Shown piece after piece: positions 16,476-25,576 of a stretch of DNA of 64,000 nt. The notes under the pieces are model-generated. The model saw only the letters and a list, made by a program, of their open reading frames with translations, had not been told where the DNA came from and did no database searches. The stretch spans positions 124,001 to 188,000 of the forward strand of contig NZ_AKIZ01000015.1 in NCBI RefSeq assembly GCF_000282595.1, read 5' to 3'. Both the position numbers and the translations under genes were made by a program. How positions within the stretch are numbered: position 1 is the stretch's first letter; each line of letters begins with the position of its first letter. The DNA is from Phyllobacterium sp. YR531 (lineage in GTDB: Bacteria; Pseudomonadota; Alphaproteobacteria; Rhizobiales; Rhizobiaceae).

Positions 16476-18002
16476 TCAGGCAGTTGCAGAGAAGGATGCG
16501 AAAAATTCTTCCGGCCCTTCAACTTCAATCAGGCGGCGCTTCTCGATCAGCCAGAAACGGTTTGCGATAGCCCGCACAAAACTGCGATCATGGGAGACCA
16601 CCAGACAACTGGCCTCATGCGCCATAAGCTCGTTTTCCAACGCCTCCTGACCTTCAATGTCCAGATGGTTTGTCGGCTCATCCAGAAGATAAAAGTTAGG
16701 ATTGGACAATCTTAAAACCAGCATTCCCAACCGCGCCTTTTGCCCACCGGAAAGAACGCTGTTTGACTTGTTTTGGATATCAATGCCAAGCCCCGCGCCC
16801 GCCAGCAAAGTGCGAACACGCTGATCACCAACATCGAAGCGCCTGCTGATCGTATCGAACGGCGTTGAATTGTCCGAAAGGTCTGACAAGGCCTGATCGC
16901 CATAGCCGAGCACAAGCGAAGGCGTTGCCTTGAGTGAATCAGACGATGCGGCTGGATTGGTGATTGATTTTCGGATCATGTCGACAAGGCGCGTCTTGCC
17001 TGCACCATTCAGTCCCAGAAGGACAATGCGGTCACCCTGACAAATCCAGCGCTTGCCGGTGTTGAACAGAACTGTACCATCTGGCGTGGTAACCGGCGCA
17101 TCGTTCAGCGTCACGAGAACCTTTGCATGAGTACCGCTATTGCTGAGCCTGATTGCGCCGGCAGAGCGCTCCTGATGCGCCGGTCTGGCAGAGTCTTCCA
17201 GCCGTTCAGCACGTTGCTTCAACTGCTTGGTCTTCACAGTCAGCAGATCGCTGCCCGAATTGATGGCGATATTGTTCAGTTTCGCTGCCTGCTGACGAAG
17301 CTGTTGCGCGACCTTCATATCCCGTTGAAAACGCCGGGCTTCGGATGCGTCAATCTCATCCAGAGCCTGTCTGGCACGGCTGTAGGGCAGTGAGAAGACT
17401 TGCGAATTCTCCGGCCGCAGAAACAGCGTGCGATTTGTGGTCGCGTCAAGAAATGCACGGTCGTGGCTACAAATGATGATCGGCACGTCACGCGGCAGAT
17501 TATTAATCCAGCGCTCCAGCTGGGTAATCTTTGACAAATCGAGGTGGTTCGTCGGCTCATCAAGCAGCAGGACATCCGGATCCGTCACCCAAATGCGTGC
17601 AAGCAATGCAAGCCGCTGCCAGCCGCCGCTAAGTTTTGAAAGGACACGCTGGCGCAACTCATCCGGCACATTGAGCGAATCGAGCACGATATCCACACGC
17701 CAGCTTTCGCTATCGATCTGATCGGCGGGTAGGGCCATTAGCACTGCTTCATAGAAAGGCGTGTTCATAAATCTTTCGGGCACGATCTGTTCGACATGGC
17801 CCACTCGCAGACCTCGCGTGCGGGTTATGTCGCCCGTTGTTGGTTCAAGATCACCGGCAAGACTGCGCAAAAGGGTGGATTTACCGCGCCCATTGGCTGC
17901 GATAATCCCGAGCCGGTCACCGGCTGCGATTGCTAGATTAAGATTGGTGAACAGCGGTGCACCGAGGGTAATGCCAAGGTTTCTAACGTTGATCAAAGTC
18001 AT
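16476..18002 (-). CDS. ABC-F family ATPase (ribosome-associated type)
   Basis: 508 residues with two NBDs and no membrane segment. NBD1 has Walker A AANGRGKST, signature LSGGWQRLALLARI and LLLDEPTNHLDL; NBD2 has GLNGAGKTR, LSGGQKARLGM and LLDEPTNHLD. The charged linker between them (about residues 200-270) is the ABC-F P-site-tRNA-interaction region. ABC-F proteins act on stalled ribosomes or give antibiotic resistance. The ATG at 18002 opens MTLINVRNLGI; the longer frame to 18068 is not family-like. A possible 23-residue leader peptide with a hairpin lies 166 nt upstream. Confidence 0.9.
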   Translation of the reverse strand: MTLINVRNLGITLGAPLFTNLNLAIAAGDRLGIIAANGRGKSTLLRSLAGDLEPTTGDITRTRGLRVGHVEQIVPERFMNTPFYEAVLMALPADQIDSESWRVDIVLDSLNVPDELRQRVLSKLSGGWQRLALLARIWVTDPDVLLLDEPTNHLDLSKITQLERWINNLPRDVPIIICSHDRAFLDATTNRTLFLRPENSQVFSLPYSRARQALDEIDASEARRFQRDMKVAQQLRQQAAKLNNIAINSGSDLLTVKTKQLKQRAERLEDSARPAHQERSAGAIRLSNSGTHAKVLVTLNDAPVTTPDGTVLFNTGKRWICQGDRIVLLGLNGAGKTRLVDMIRKSITNPAASSDSLKATPSLVLGYGDQALSDLSDNSTPFDTISRRFDVGDQRVRTLLAGAGLGIDIQNKSNSVLSGGQKARLGMLVLRLSNPNFYLLDEPTNHLDIEGQEALENELMAHEASCLVVSHDRSFVRAIANRFWLIEKRRLIEVEGPEEFFASFSATA

Positions 18003-18167
18003 GTTCGTTCTCTGGACTGCCGAGCAGATTCTGCATTCCGGATGCGAATCGAAGGCGGAGATCGCCAATACTCGGTGAATTATCGATTGGCAGCGCGCCT
18101 GATTTCAGGTCGAACGCTGCACTCCACGAAGGGCAGACCAGGATATGAACTTGAAAGAGAGTTCCGG

Positions 18168-18239
18168 TCAGCCCTGCAAACGCGATTGCAGGGCATAGAC
18201 AGGGCCGCGCTGACGATGCTGATGAAATGGTCCGGTCAT
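18168..18239 (-). promoter_or_regulatory. Candidate 23-codon leader peptide with 3' hairpin upstream of ABC-F gene
   Basis: An ATG at 18239 is preceded at 6 nt by AGGAGGG, the strongest ribosome site in this part of the window, and opens a 23-residue frame (begins MTGPFHQHRQ) ending at TGA 18168-18170. The last eight codons form a perfect 9-bp hairpin, GCCCTGCAA/TTGCAGGGC (18171-18194). A ribosome translating the peptide would melt this hairpin. This is the layout of leader-peptide control known for several ABC-F genes; the role here is inferred. Confidence 0.45.
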
Positions 18240-18379
18240 GTGCAGCCCTCCTTTCTTGATAGTGTTCGGCGCATAGATAACATTGCTTTTTGCCGGATGC
18301 AATCAGCGCGCCCTCAAGCGTAATGCCAGCGTAATCTGACAATCCTATCAGCTGAGCATCAACTCAGTCAGGGGGATAT

Positions 18380-18769
18380 ATGTCAGTTTCCAACATCAAA
18401 CGCTGGCCGCGCATCGTGGCGACCGTTCTTTTAAGCACCGCATTTCTTGCTGGATGTGCATCGGACATCATGAAAGGCTATATCGGAAAGCCGCTGGAAT
18501 CCGTTGTGCTCGATTATGGTCCACCAACAAATGTTATCGAAATGGGTCCGGGCCGCAAAGCCTATCAATGGCGCAAGATCAATACCAACGTGGTTCCCGG
18601 CACATCTACCGAGGAAGTTCGCAAAACCAGACATGGCAGAACTTATCAGACCATCGAGACGCCGGGTTATGTGCAGGAAACCGAATGTTTCTACACATTC
18701 TATGCGGATTACATCAATGGTCGCTGGTACGTCATCGACTTCCGTAAACCAAAGCTTGAATGCGAATGA
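18380..18769 (+). CDS. Predicted lipoprotein, SmpA/BamE-like layout
   Basis: 129 residues with a signal peptide and lipobox FLAGC (Cys near residue 26). The mature part begins DIMKGYIGKPLESVVLDYGPP and has a Tyr/Trp-rich C-terminal half (CFYTFYADYINGRWYVIDF). The opening resembles the GxxxxxVxxxxGxP turn of small BamE-like lipoproteins, but this is only a structural analogy. GGGGGATAT precedes the ATG. The gene is alone and convergent with the sensor kinase, whose stop is 1 nt away. Confidence 0.75.
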   Translation: MSVSNIKRWPRIVATVLLSTAFLAGCASDIMKGYIGKPLESVVLDYGPPTNVIEMGPGRKAYQWRKINTNVVPGTSTEEVRKTRHGRTYQTIETPGYVQETECFYTFYADYINGRWYVIDFRKPKLECE

Positions 18770-18770
18770 G

Positions 18771-20114
18771 TTAGCCGGCGAGGGGTATTGTGATCCGGAA
18801 ACAAGCACCGCTTGAGATTCCATCTACTATGGTCACATGCCCGTTATGCCGGCTGACGATCTCTTTCACCAGATTGAGCCCCAATCCCGCGCCATGGTCG
18901 CGCGGGTGCAAGCGGTAGAATGGCTCGAACACCTGCTCTCGTTCGCTGACAGGTATCCCGCTACCCTCATCGGACACCTCGATGACGCCATCCCGTTCAA
19001 CGCGTATCGTTATATCACCCTGCTGCCCGCCATATTCGATAGCGTTCTGGACGAGATTGATGACAGCACGCTCAAGTGCCCCTGTATCGCCCATAACGAA
19101 TACGCCGCTTACTCCTGCCTCCACGGACAGTTCGTAGCCTGACGCAATGGCGAGCGGGGCAAGATCGGCGGCAACTCTTTTGCAAATGACCGCAAGATCG
19201 ACACGCTTGAAGCTGGCCTTATCGCGATCCAGACGCTGCAAGTCCAGAAGTTGCTCAGCAAGAGCCGCGATCCGGCCTGTATCAGCCAAAAGCCGTGTAC
19301 GAAGCGGATTGGCGGGCATGGTTTCCACTCTCGTTTGCAGAATGGCAATTGGCGTACGCAACTCGTGTGCCGCATCAAGGATAAATCGTTGATGCCGCTC
19401 GTAACCCGCATCAAGACGTTGCAATGCACCATTAACGGCATGGACAAGAGGCCGCACTTCAGCAGGAACATTGTTTTCCGGGAGCCGGTCACCCCGCCGG
19501 TCAATATCAATTTCTTCTGCCTGACCCGCAACCACAGCCAACCCGGAAAAAGCACGCGTAACGATCCATGGGATAGCTATGATCGTAATGAGCGTCAGGA
19601 TGAGCAGGATCGGGATCATCAGGAGATTGGAGAGAAACAGCACAACAAAGGTCAGACTGAAAAGGCGTCCTTCACCCAGAACGGTAAATCCACCTGCCGG
19701 GCCGGACGTTTTTCTGATTACGGCAGAATAGGTATAGGGTTGGACCATATCGCGGATATCGGCAAAGCTCACCCGATCAAGATGTTTTGCCATACTCTGA
19801 TAAACCGGCGGAACGTCTCCAACCGTAATGACTTCGCCTCGATCGCTGCGAGCGACAAACCAGAAGTCCGGCACAGCATTACGCAATGCCTTCAGTTCCT
19901 CCGTTTCATCCAACCGCAGGTGCCCGTTTTCATCCCTGACCATCGCTCGCGCAGCAATCTCGGTGACTTCAGGATCGACCAGTGCGCCACCCAAGTCGGC
20001 TCGCACCAGCAGCGCCACAAGCGCCAGAACAAACAGGAAGAGCAACACAACCTGAAACAGCAGCAATTGCCAGATCAGCCTGCGCTTCAGCGAATTGCGG
20101 GAAAATGACGTCAT
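18771..20114 (-). CDS. Sensor histidine kinase (TctE/QseC-like)
   Basis: 447 residues. Helix 1 is about residues 14-38, a periplasmic domain of about 120 residues follows, helix 2 lies near 160-185, then HAMP, the H-box DAAHELRTPIAIL, N-box NLVQNAIEYGG and G-boxes DEGSGIP and GAGLGLNLVKEI. The ATG at 20114 overlaps the stop of the regulator gene by 4 nt (ATGA), so the pair is co-translated. The periplasmic ligand is unknown. An open frame on the opposite strand (19251-20108) is a shadow. Confidence 0.93.
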   Translation of the reverse strand: MTSFSRNSLKRRLIWQLLLFQVVLLFLFVLALVALLVRADLGGALVDPEVTEIAARAMVRDENGHLRLDETEELKALRNAVPDFWFVARSDRGEVITVGDVPPVYQSMAKHLDRVSFADIRDMVQPYTYSAVIRKTSGPAGGFTVLGEGRLFSLTFVVLFLSNLLMIPILLILTLITIIAIPWIVTRAFSGLAVVAGQAEEIDIDRRGDRLPENNVPAEVRPLVHAVNGALQRLDAGYERHQRFILDAAHELRTPIAILQTRVETMPANPLRTRLLADTGRIAALAEQLLDLQRLDRDKASFKRVDLAVICKRVAADLAPLAIASGYELSVEAGVSGVFVMGDTGALERAVINLVQNAIEYGGQQGDITIRVERDGVIEVSDEGSGIPVSEREQVFEPFYRLHPRDHGAGLGLNLVKEIVSRHNGHVTIVDGISSGACFRITIPLAG

Positions 20115-20785
20115 GAAAGACACCGCAACAGATAACCCACGCCGCGTATGCCATGTACTTCGACATCTGCACCCGCGTCTGAAAGTTTTTTCCTCAAGCG
20201 GGACACGTGCGAATCCAATGCATTGGACTGAATTTCATCATCAAAACCATAGACTGCCTCTTCGAGAGCACCTCTAAGAACTGTACGGCCTTGCCTGCGA
20301 ATAAGCGCCTCCAGAACCAGCAATTCACGCCGCGGCAAGTCGAGGATTACTCCATCAACGCGTGCTTCGCGATTATCAAGATTGAACTCAAGTTTGCCCA
20401 AAGTGGCAATGAGAGGCGCTATAGCCGAAGGACGACGCAGGAGCGCCCGCAGGCGAGCCAGCAATTCCTCTACGGCAAAAGGTTTTGCCAGATAATCATC
20501 TGCTCCCATGTCAAGTCCAGTAACGCGGTCGGGTACGGAGCCGAGAGCTGTAAGGACAATAACCGGAATGCTCACATTGGTTGATCGCAGATAGGTCAGC
20601 AGCGATATACCATCGCCGTCAGGCAATTGCCGGTCCAGCACAATGGCATCGTGCACCTGTTCGCTCACTGCATATTTGGCTATTTCAAGCGTCGGCGCAT
20701 GATCGACAATAATATCGAACTGCGTGAGGGCTTGGCTTAGTGCCTCGGCCATTTGCGGCTCGTCCTCGACAAGCAATAAACGCAT
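20111..20785 (-). CDS. OmpR/PhoB-family response regulator
   Basis: 224 residues from MRLLLVEDEP; GAGGAATAAT precedes this ATG, while the open frame running to 20920 lacks a receiver-like extension. The receiver has the acidic pair in VEDEP, phospho-acceptor D in VLDRQLPDGDG and K in LAKPF. The C-terminal winged helix has SNALDSHVSRLRKKL and GIRGVGYLL. Transcribed before and coupled with the sensor kinase. Confidence 0.94.
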   Translation of the reverse strand: MRLLLVEDEPQMAEALSQALTQFDIIVDHAPTLEIAKYAVSEQVHDAIVLDRQLPDGDGISLLTYLRSTNVSIPVIVLTALGSVPDRVTGLDMGADDYLAKPFAVEELLARLRALLRRPSAIAPLIATLGKLEFNLDNREARVDGVILDLPRRELLVLEALIRRQGRTVLRGALEEAVYGFDDEIQSNALDSHVSRLRKKLSDAGADVEVHGIRGVGYLLRCLS

Positions 20786-20947
20786 ATTATTCCTCATTTC
20801 CAACGCTATGAATTTCTCCGCAATATCGGGACAGACAGTTGCGTCAGTATTACGTGCTTGTTCACGATATGGGAACGTTTCGCAATGCTGCTGCAATCCC
20901 ATCGATTCATCATTGCTCATGTTTGTTCGAAGCGAATGGGGTCAAGT

Positions 20948-21568
20948 ATGGCAAATCTTTCGGGGACGGCAGGGCGGCCAGCGCTAAAGCGAAAGCGAAC
21001 CATTTTTGCATTGGGTACGCTCGCAGTGATGTTGTTGGCCACACAGCCGCAATGGGCTATTGAAAGTGCAACCTCCACTTCGATCCGTTTGACAGGCCTT
21101 GTGTTCATCGCAATTTGTGTCGCCGGACGCTGCTGGTGCGGACTGTATATTCCCCAAACCCGAACCGGGCCACTTATTACCTACGGTCCATATTCCATTG
21201 TGCGTAATCCCTATCATCTGTTCTCGGTTCTAGGAGCAGTTGGTGCCGGATTTCAGCTGGGCAGCCTTATTTATGGATTTGTAGCAGGTATCACCGCGTT
21301 GGTTGTCTTTTCTTCGACGATAAAACGAGAAGAACGTTTTCTGTCAAACCTGCACGGTGTCGAGTATGAATATTACCGCCGTCACATCAGGCGGCTGGTT
21401 CCAAGCATACGCCGTTGGCGCACCGGTCGTCTGGCCAATTACTCCGCCGAAACAGCCGCCGCGGGCCTTCTTGACTCGCTTCACTATTTCGCGGTCATAC
21501 CATTCGCATGGTTCTTGGAAAGCTTGCACGCGTCGGGCGGATTGCCTGTCGTGTTTACTTTGCCTTAA
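20948..21568 (+). CDS. Isoprenylcysteine carboxyl methyltransferase-like membrane protein
   Basis: 206 residues from MANLSGTAG at 20948 (GGGG 6 nt upstream); frames extending to 20858 overlap the divergent regulator leader. Four to five membrane helices are visible, with the ICMT/PEMT-type motif LITYGPYSIVRNPYHLF, then KREERFLSNLHGVEYEYYRR, a canonical pairing in this family. Such bacterial proteins are mostly uncharacterised membrane methyltransferases. The C-terminal about 50 residues are unusual for the family. Confidence 0.8.
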   Translation: MANLSGTAGRPALKRKRTIFALGTLAVMLLATQPQWAIESATSTSIRLTGLVFIAICVAGRCWCGLYIPQTRTGPLITYGPYSIVRNPYHLFSVLGAVGAGFQLGSLIYGFVAGITALVVFSSTIKREERFLSNLHGVEYEYYRRHIRRLVPSIRRWRTGRLANYSAETAAAGLLDSLHYFAVIPFAWFLESLHASGGLPVVFTLP

Positions 21569-21577
21569 TGCCGCTTG

Positions 21578-22159
21578 TTATGAGCGGGCTGTCCTTGCGC
21601 ACATATCCTGCCATTCACTCGCCAAGGCGGCATACACATACTCATCACCCCACACATCATTGAATCGATCATTTTGAATAAGATGTGCTTCGCGGCGGAG
21701 CCCCAGTCGCTCGACAACTCCGACCGAGCCCTTATTATCCACATCCAGCCGGGCAAAAATCCGGTGGAAACCAAATTCAATGAAACCCACATTCATCACG
21801 GTCTTGACGGCTTCTGTTGCATAGCCTTTGCCGGAAAATTGAGGGTTGAATATATAGCCAATTTCACCTTGCAACGCATCGCGGCTGGCAAGCTTCAGGC
21901 TCACGTCTCCAACAAGTGCATCATCGTTGCGGGAGATGACGGCCACACGAAAAGCATCTCCGTCATTTTCAAACGGCGCACCGACAATACTGTCAAATTT
22001 CTTTTGAATCTCAGGCACGGACAAGGGTGCGGTATAGAGATACCGGTATAGTTCTGGAAGTGTATGATAAGCGGCATAAGCTGTGAAATCAGCAGGCACG
22101 AATGCACGCAACACAAGACGATCCGTTATCAAAGGCAGGGGTGAACTCTTGAGATTCAT
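21578..22159 (-). CDS. GNAT acetyltransferase, RimJ/RimL-like
   Basis: 193 residues with the order typical of RimJ-type N-acetyltransferases: LITDRLVLRAFVPADF at the start, GEIGYIFNPQFSGKGYATEAV containing the acetyl-CoA loop, and the C-terminal RIFARLDVDNKGSVGVVERLGLRREAH. The acceptor (protein N-terminus or small molecule) cannot be told. Convergent with the ICMT-like gene, 9 nt between stops. Confidence 0.9.
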   Translation of the reverse strand: MNLKSSPLPLITDRLVLRAFVPADFTAYAAYHTLPELYRYLYTAPLSVPEIQKKFDSIVGAPFENDGDAFRVAVISRNDDALVGDVSLKLASRDALQGEIGYIFNPQFSGKGYATEAVKTVMNVGFIEFGFHRIFARLDVDNKGSVGVVERLGLRREAHLIQNDRFNDVWGDEYVYAALASEWQDMCARTARS

Positions 22160-22239
22160 GGGCTCGTGGGATTTGAGAAAAGAAGACAGTAATAGATCAG
22201 CGATTTACAGATTTACAAGTCCGCCACAAATATCTGCAA

Positions 22240-23112
22240 TCAGGGCACAAAAACCGCAATTGCCTTTTCCCGTATGGTAAAACGAACAGGCGTTTCGGTC
22301 TTCAATTCGCCATCCAGGTTGACCCGGCGCGGCTTTCGCGTGCGGATTGTCAAATCTTTGGTTGAGAATGCCCGCACATCATCCCATTGCCCATGGGTGC
22401 CTTTGCGCAGACTAGGCAAAAGGGTCAGCAAACGCCACCAATGGTCAACCTCAAGACTATAGAAGTCGAGCAGACCATCGGTTGCCGTTGCATCCTCATG
22501 AACGGTCATGCCGCCGCCATAATGCCTGCCGTTGCCGACCGCGATCTGCAGGGTGCGCAACTCTTCGCTGACGCCATCATGTTCCAATGTGGCTGTGAAA
22601 AGACGGGAGTCTGCCAAAAGCCGTGCGGCAACGAGACCGTAGCCTAGCTTACCCCAATATTTCTTTGCTTTTTCGGTGAGCGACATGGCGAGATCCGCAC
22701 TAAAGCCAATGCTGGCAACGTTGAAGAACGGAAATCCGTTGGCATCGCCAAGGTCGACGAGCGTGGTTTTGCCTTTGACGATACTGTCGATCGCGGCCGG
22801 AATATCCAGTGGAATGCCTATGGTGCGGGCAAAATCATTGGCTGTCCCCAGGGGCAATACGCCAAGGGGGAGGCCGGTGTCGAGCAAAGCCTTGGCGCAA
22901 TCATTCAGCGAGCCGTCGCCGCCTCCAACAATCACCAGATCAATGTTCGCTGCATGTTTATGAATGAGATCCGACAGGGGCTGACCCCGGCTGGGTGCAT
23001 CTTCGATAACATCAATATCGGCCTGATCCAGCAGTTGCCGAACCTGAACAATGCTGGCCTTGCCACGGCGGGCATAGGGGTTCACCAGAACCAAAGCTCT
23101 CTTCGCTGTCAA
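22240..23112 (-). CDS. YegS-type lipid kinase (diacylglycerol kinase catalytic domain)
   Basis: 290 residues. The nucleotide-binding GGGDGSLND is near residue 65, PLGTANDFART follows, and a C-terminal beta-sandwich ends with NLDGELKTETPVRF. The family phosphorylates phosphatidylglycerol or diacylglycerol in the cytoplasmic leaflet. The start codon is TTG at 23112, with GGAG 6 nt before it; no nearby in-frame ATG would retain the N-terminal ALVLVNPYARRG segment. Confidence 0.9.
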   Translation of the reverse strand: MTAKRALVLVNPYARRGKASIVQVRQLLDQADIDVIEDAPSRGQPLSDLIHKHAANIDLVIVGGGDGSLNDCAKALLDTGLPLGVLPLGTANDFARTIGIPLDIPAAIDSIVKGKTTLVDLGDANGFPFFNVASIGFSADLAMSLTEKAKKYWGKLGYGLVAARLLADSRLFTATLEHDGVSEELRTLQIAVGNGRHYGGGMTVHEDATATDGLLDFYSLEVDHWWRLLTLLPSLRKGTHGQWDDVRAFSTKDLTIRTRKPRRVNLDGELKTETPVRFTIREKAIAVFVP

Positions 23113-23263
23113 ACCGATCTCCAGATTGGGGGTAAAATCACTGCTTACACATTGCCAGTATGATTCAGTTCATTTTCCGGCGATTTTCAGCATATGTGGC
23201 GGCAGGAGCCGGTATTCAACAAAATACGATGCTTGATGTTTGCGCTTCTGGTAGAAACCAAAG

Positions 23264-23296
23264 AAAAAGGCGGCTCCGAGGAACCGCCTTTCTTTA
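23264..23296 (-). terminator. Hairpin terminator of the BA14K-family gene
   Basis: AAAGGCGG (23266-23273) pairs with CCGCCTTT (23284-23291), extended by an inner CTCC/GAGG-type pairing. T-rich sequence flanks it on the minus strand. It lies just after the BA14K stop at 23304. Confidence 0.8.
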
Positions 23297-23303
23297 TCGC
23301 CTA

Positions 23304-23738
23304 TCAATTATAGGGCGAATAGCACTGCGCCCGCGGACCGCCATAAGGCTGATAGCTATTGTCCCAAGACCGGTACGAACGATACTTGTTATAGCACCAC
23401 TGAACGTGTGCGCTGCCGCGTACTGGTGCTACCCGGCGAGGTTGGTTGGCAATTGCGCCGCCAATGATCGCACCCGCCCCAAAGGCTGCCAAAGGATACC
23501 ACCATCCATCATTATGGCGGCGATAGCCCGGGCGGGAATGGCGATAGCCACGATGCCCGCGCCAATGGTGACCACCACGCCAGCGTCTGTCACTACGGTA
23601 CTGGACCTGATCGACACTGGACTTGATTTCAAGCGGGGCAGGTACAAAAGGAGCTGCGGTCGCAGGAATGATCGATGTAACGCCCATAGCCATGCTCAGT
23701 GCGCCTGCGAAGATTGCGGAAACTATTTTTTTCATCAC
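23304..23738 (-). CDS. BA14K-family protein
   Basis: 144 residues with a Sec signal peptide (cleavage near ATA-AP, residue 28), a His/Arg/Tyr-rich middle ([14 protein letters not shown]), a Gly/Ala-rich hydrophobic segment ([15 protein letters not shown]) and the C-terminal BA14K signature [19 protein letters not shown]. The family includes the Brucella 14-kDa immunoreactive lectin-like protein, so this gene is a good lineage marker. Single gene with its own terminator. Envelope or periplasmic location. Confidence 0.92.
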   Translation of the reverse strand: MMKKIVSAIFAGALSMAMGVTSIIPATAAPFVPAPLEIKSSVDQVQYRSDRRWRGGHHWRGHRGYRHSRPGYRRHNDGWWYPLAAFGAGAIIGGAIANQPRRVAPVRGSAHVQWCYNKYRSYRSWDNSYQPYGGPRAQCYSPYN

Positions 23739-23848
23739 TATTCCTCCTGAATAAGAAGTTCAGAATGGCTTCTGCCATATGAATGCCGGATGAACAGTAC
23801 GCTATCTAAGTGCCCTAAAAGATTACGTTTTTGTAATCTTGCGAGTGA

Positions 23849-24184
23849 CTACTTTGCAGGCAGAACGGTGCAGGCGGTTTCGCCCTGAACCGGTTTGATT
23901 AGTGCAGTCTCAGCTTCTTTCTTGAGCTTGGCTATTTGCGCGTCTGCATCGCTTTCAGCCACACCAGCTTCGATCAGACCGGCTTTGGCATCCGCTACGC
24001 CTTTTTCATAAATGGATGGATCATTTTTGAACTTTCCGCACTCCTGCGAGACCGACACAAGGAATGACGCATTGACCTCTGCCTTTTGCTGGGGTGTTGC
24101 GGTTTTCGGATCATAGGATTGAGCAAAAGCAGCTCCAGCTTGCGCAACCACAAGAGCGGCGAGAGCGTATCGATACAGTTTCAT
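23849..24184 (-). CDS. Periplasmic protein of unknown function
   Basis: 111 residues with a signal peptide (ALAALVVAQAGAAFA, cleaved near residue 21). The mature part is helical and acidic and contains two cysteines that could form a disulfide (SQECGKF and ETACTVL). I recognise no family. It lies alone between BA14K and another small gene. Confidence 0.7.
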   Translation of the reverse strand: MKLYRYALAALVVAQAGAAFAQSYDPKTATPQQKAEVNASFLVSVSQECGKFKNDPSIYEKGVADAKAGLIEAGVAESDADAQIAKLKKEAETALIKPVQGETACTVLPAK

Positions 24185-24271
24185 GAATGGTCTCCAGAAC
24201 AGAACGAAGTGAATCAGCGCAATATTTTAAGGAGAATACCCTTCATGTAAACCGATCCTGACAGCCTGTTA

Positions 24272-24517
24272 TCAGCGCGATAAACGCCGTTCGTTTGCTT
24301 TGACTTTTCGGCGGTAATTACTGACGATTGAAGCTGGCGAAGACCCCATGGCAAGACGAAAGGCCGACTGACCGGCAGCATCGATTTTTTCCTGGAGCAT
24401 CAGATTTGCTTCCGCCATCGCGGCAGGACCGCCGACTGACATTTTCCACATTCGGAGCCAGACCACGCGCTGCGATTCTGCACCCAGAAGCCACATATTG
24501 AACCAGTAATTATTCAT
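24272..24517 (-). CDS. Short helical protein (phasin-like layout)
   Basis: 81 residues beginning MNNYWFNMWLLGAESQRV, then an Ala/Glu-rich amphipathic helix with MAEANLMLQEKIDAA, and a basic C-terminus (YRRKVKANERRLSR). Proteins of this layout are common in Rhizobiales, sometimes mislabelled antifreeze protein. They resemble phasin-type helices, but no function is known. Monocistronic. Confidence 0.65.
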   Translation of the reverse strand: MNNYWFNMWLLGAESQRVVWLRMWKMSVGGPAAMAEANLMLQEKIDAAGQSAFRLAMGSSPASIVSNYRRKVKANERRLSR

Positions 24518-24600
24518 GATCTGATCTACCCGCGACCGGAGGAAGGCTATGCTGCCTTTTGTACAGCTAGCATAGAACTCGCGGGATAAGGGCCAGTTCC

Positions 24601-24644
24601 ACCAAAAATCAAAAATCGCCGGATGGCGCTATAGCCATCCGGCG
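24601..24644 (-). terminator. Rho-independent terminator of the DUF4394 gene
   Basis: CGCCGGATGGC (24617-24627) pairs perfectly with GCCATCCGGCG (24634-24644) around a 6-nt loop. Read on the minus strand it is followed by ATTTTTGATTTTTGG. It lies 13 nt after the DUF4394 stop. Confidence 0.92.
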
Positions 24645-24656
24645 GGTAGCATTCGG

Positions 24657-25442
24657 TTATTTGGCCTGCATGACCGCAATCGCACGGGGTTCGCCGCTTG
24701 CCCCCTTTATCTCATTCGACAGCGTTGCGGCTCCCGATTCGAGATTAACGGTATAGAGGTTACTGCCATTGATGAGCCAGGCGGTGTTTTTTCCGTCCTT
24801 GTCCGTATGGATATCGAATGCATAGTTTGCTGCGGGCTTTTCTATACCAAGCTTGCCGATAGCCTTCAGCTGACCATCGTTCGGCGGTGCCTGCTGGATC
24901 AGAGCGACGATTGTCGCATCAATATTGTACATCGCCGTCTTTTCCGGCTTTCCGTAGGAATTGATATAGGCAGCTGCCACGATGTTTGGTTTTTCGCCTT
25001 TGTGCATATCGCCTTCTGCAAATGCCAATGGACCATCGACGGTGACTTCACCGGAATCCGCATTGACGCGATGATTGGTAGTGCCGGTCATATAGCGCAG
25101 CCGGTCTGCCATCGGATTGAAGTCCACGATGACCGGGGCAGAGCCAATTTCAAGCGGCTTGTTCATCGCTGAAAGCTTTGTAGCTGCTCCGGTTGAAGGA
25201 TCGATCGTGACGATGCCACTATCTGGCGTCACGCCAACGAGCGTGTTGTTTCCCGGGCGAAAATCTATGCCCACAAGTTTATCGACGCCTTCCACGTCAA
25301 CGGACTTCGAGACTTCCGGCTTGTCCGTATCAAAGAATATCAGCGTCTTGTCTCCAACAAGTCCAACCGCAGGCGCGGCAAGAGCCGCAGAGCCTGTAAT
25401 TCCCAAGCTGGCTGCAACCGCAAAAAAACTAATGATTTTCAT
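24657..25442 (-). CDS. DUF4394 domain-containing exported protein
   Basis: 261 residues starting MKIISFF at 25442, with GGGAG just upstream. A signal peptide (cleavage near ALA-AP, residue 21) is followed by a beta-propeller-like DUF4394 domain with KLVGIDFRPGNNTLVGV, DFNPMADRLRYM and a TKDG-type repeat. DUF4394 genes are often next to RskA/SigK pairs, as here, where the sigma operon is divergent. Periplasmic or extracellular. Function unknown; possible target of the adjacent sigma factor. Confidence 0.88.
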   Translation of the reverse strand: MKIISFFAVAASLGITGSAALAAPAVGLVGDKTLIFFDTDKPEVSKSVDVEGVDKLVGIDFRPGNNTLVGVTPDSGIVTIDPSTGAATKLSAMNKPLEIGSAPVIVDFNPMADRLRYMTGTTNHRVNADSGEVTVDGPLAFAEGDMHKGEKPNIVAAAYINSYGKPEKTAMYNIDATIVALIQQAPPNDGQLKAIGKLGIEKPAANYAFDIHTDKDGKNTAWLINGSNLYTVNLESGAATLSNEIKGASGEPRAIAVMQAK

Positions 25443-25576
25443 GTCTAGTCTCCCTTTTGAGCAGGTCAGGTTGACCGCTTCAAAGGGGAGACACGCCAAC
25501 TGCATTTTTGGATGCAGGGGCAATCAAAAAACTTTGCATCCAAATCACCGACTGCTGTGTAGTCGGGAATAGAGGC

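Noticed and set aside
17983-18342. 119-residue minus-strand frame over the ABC-F leader
   Set aside because: Overlaps the ABC-F start and the leader peptide; no ribosome site and no family similarity.
19251-20108. 285-residue open frame opposite the sensor kinase
   Set aside because: Lies wholly inside the kinase gene on the other strand, has no ribosome site and no family-like segment.
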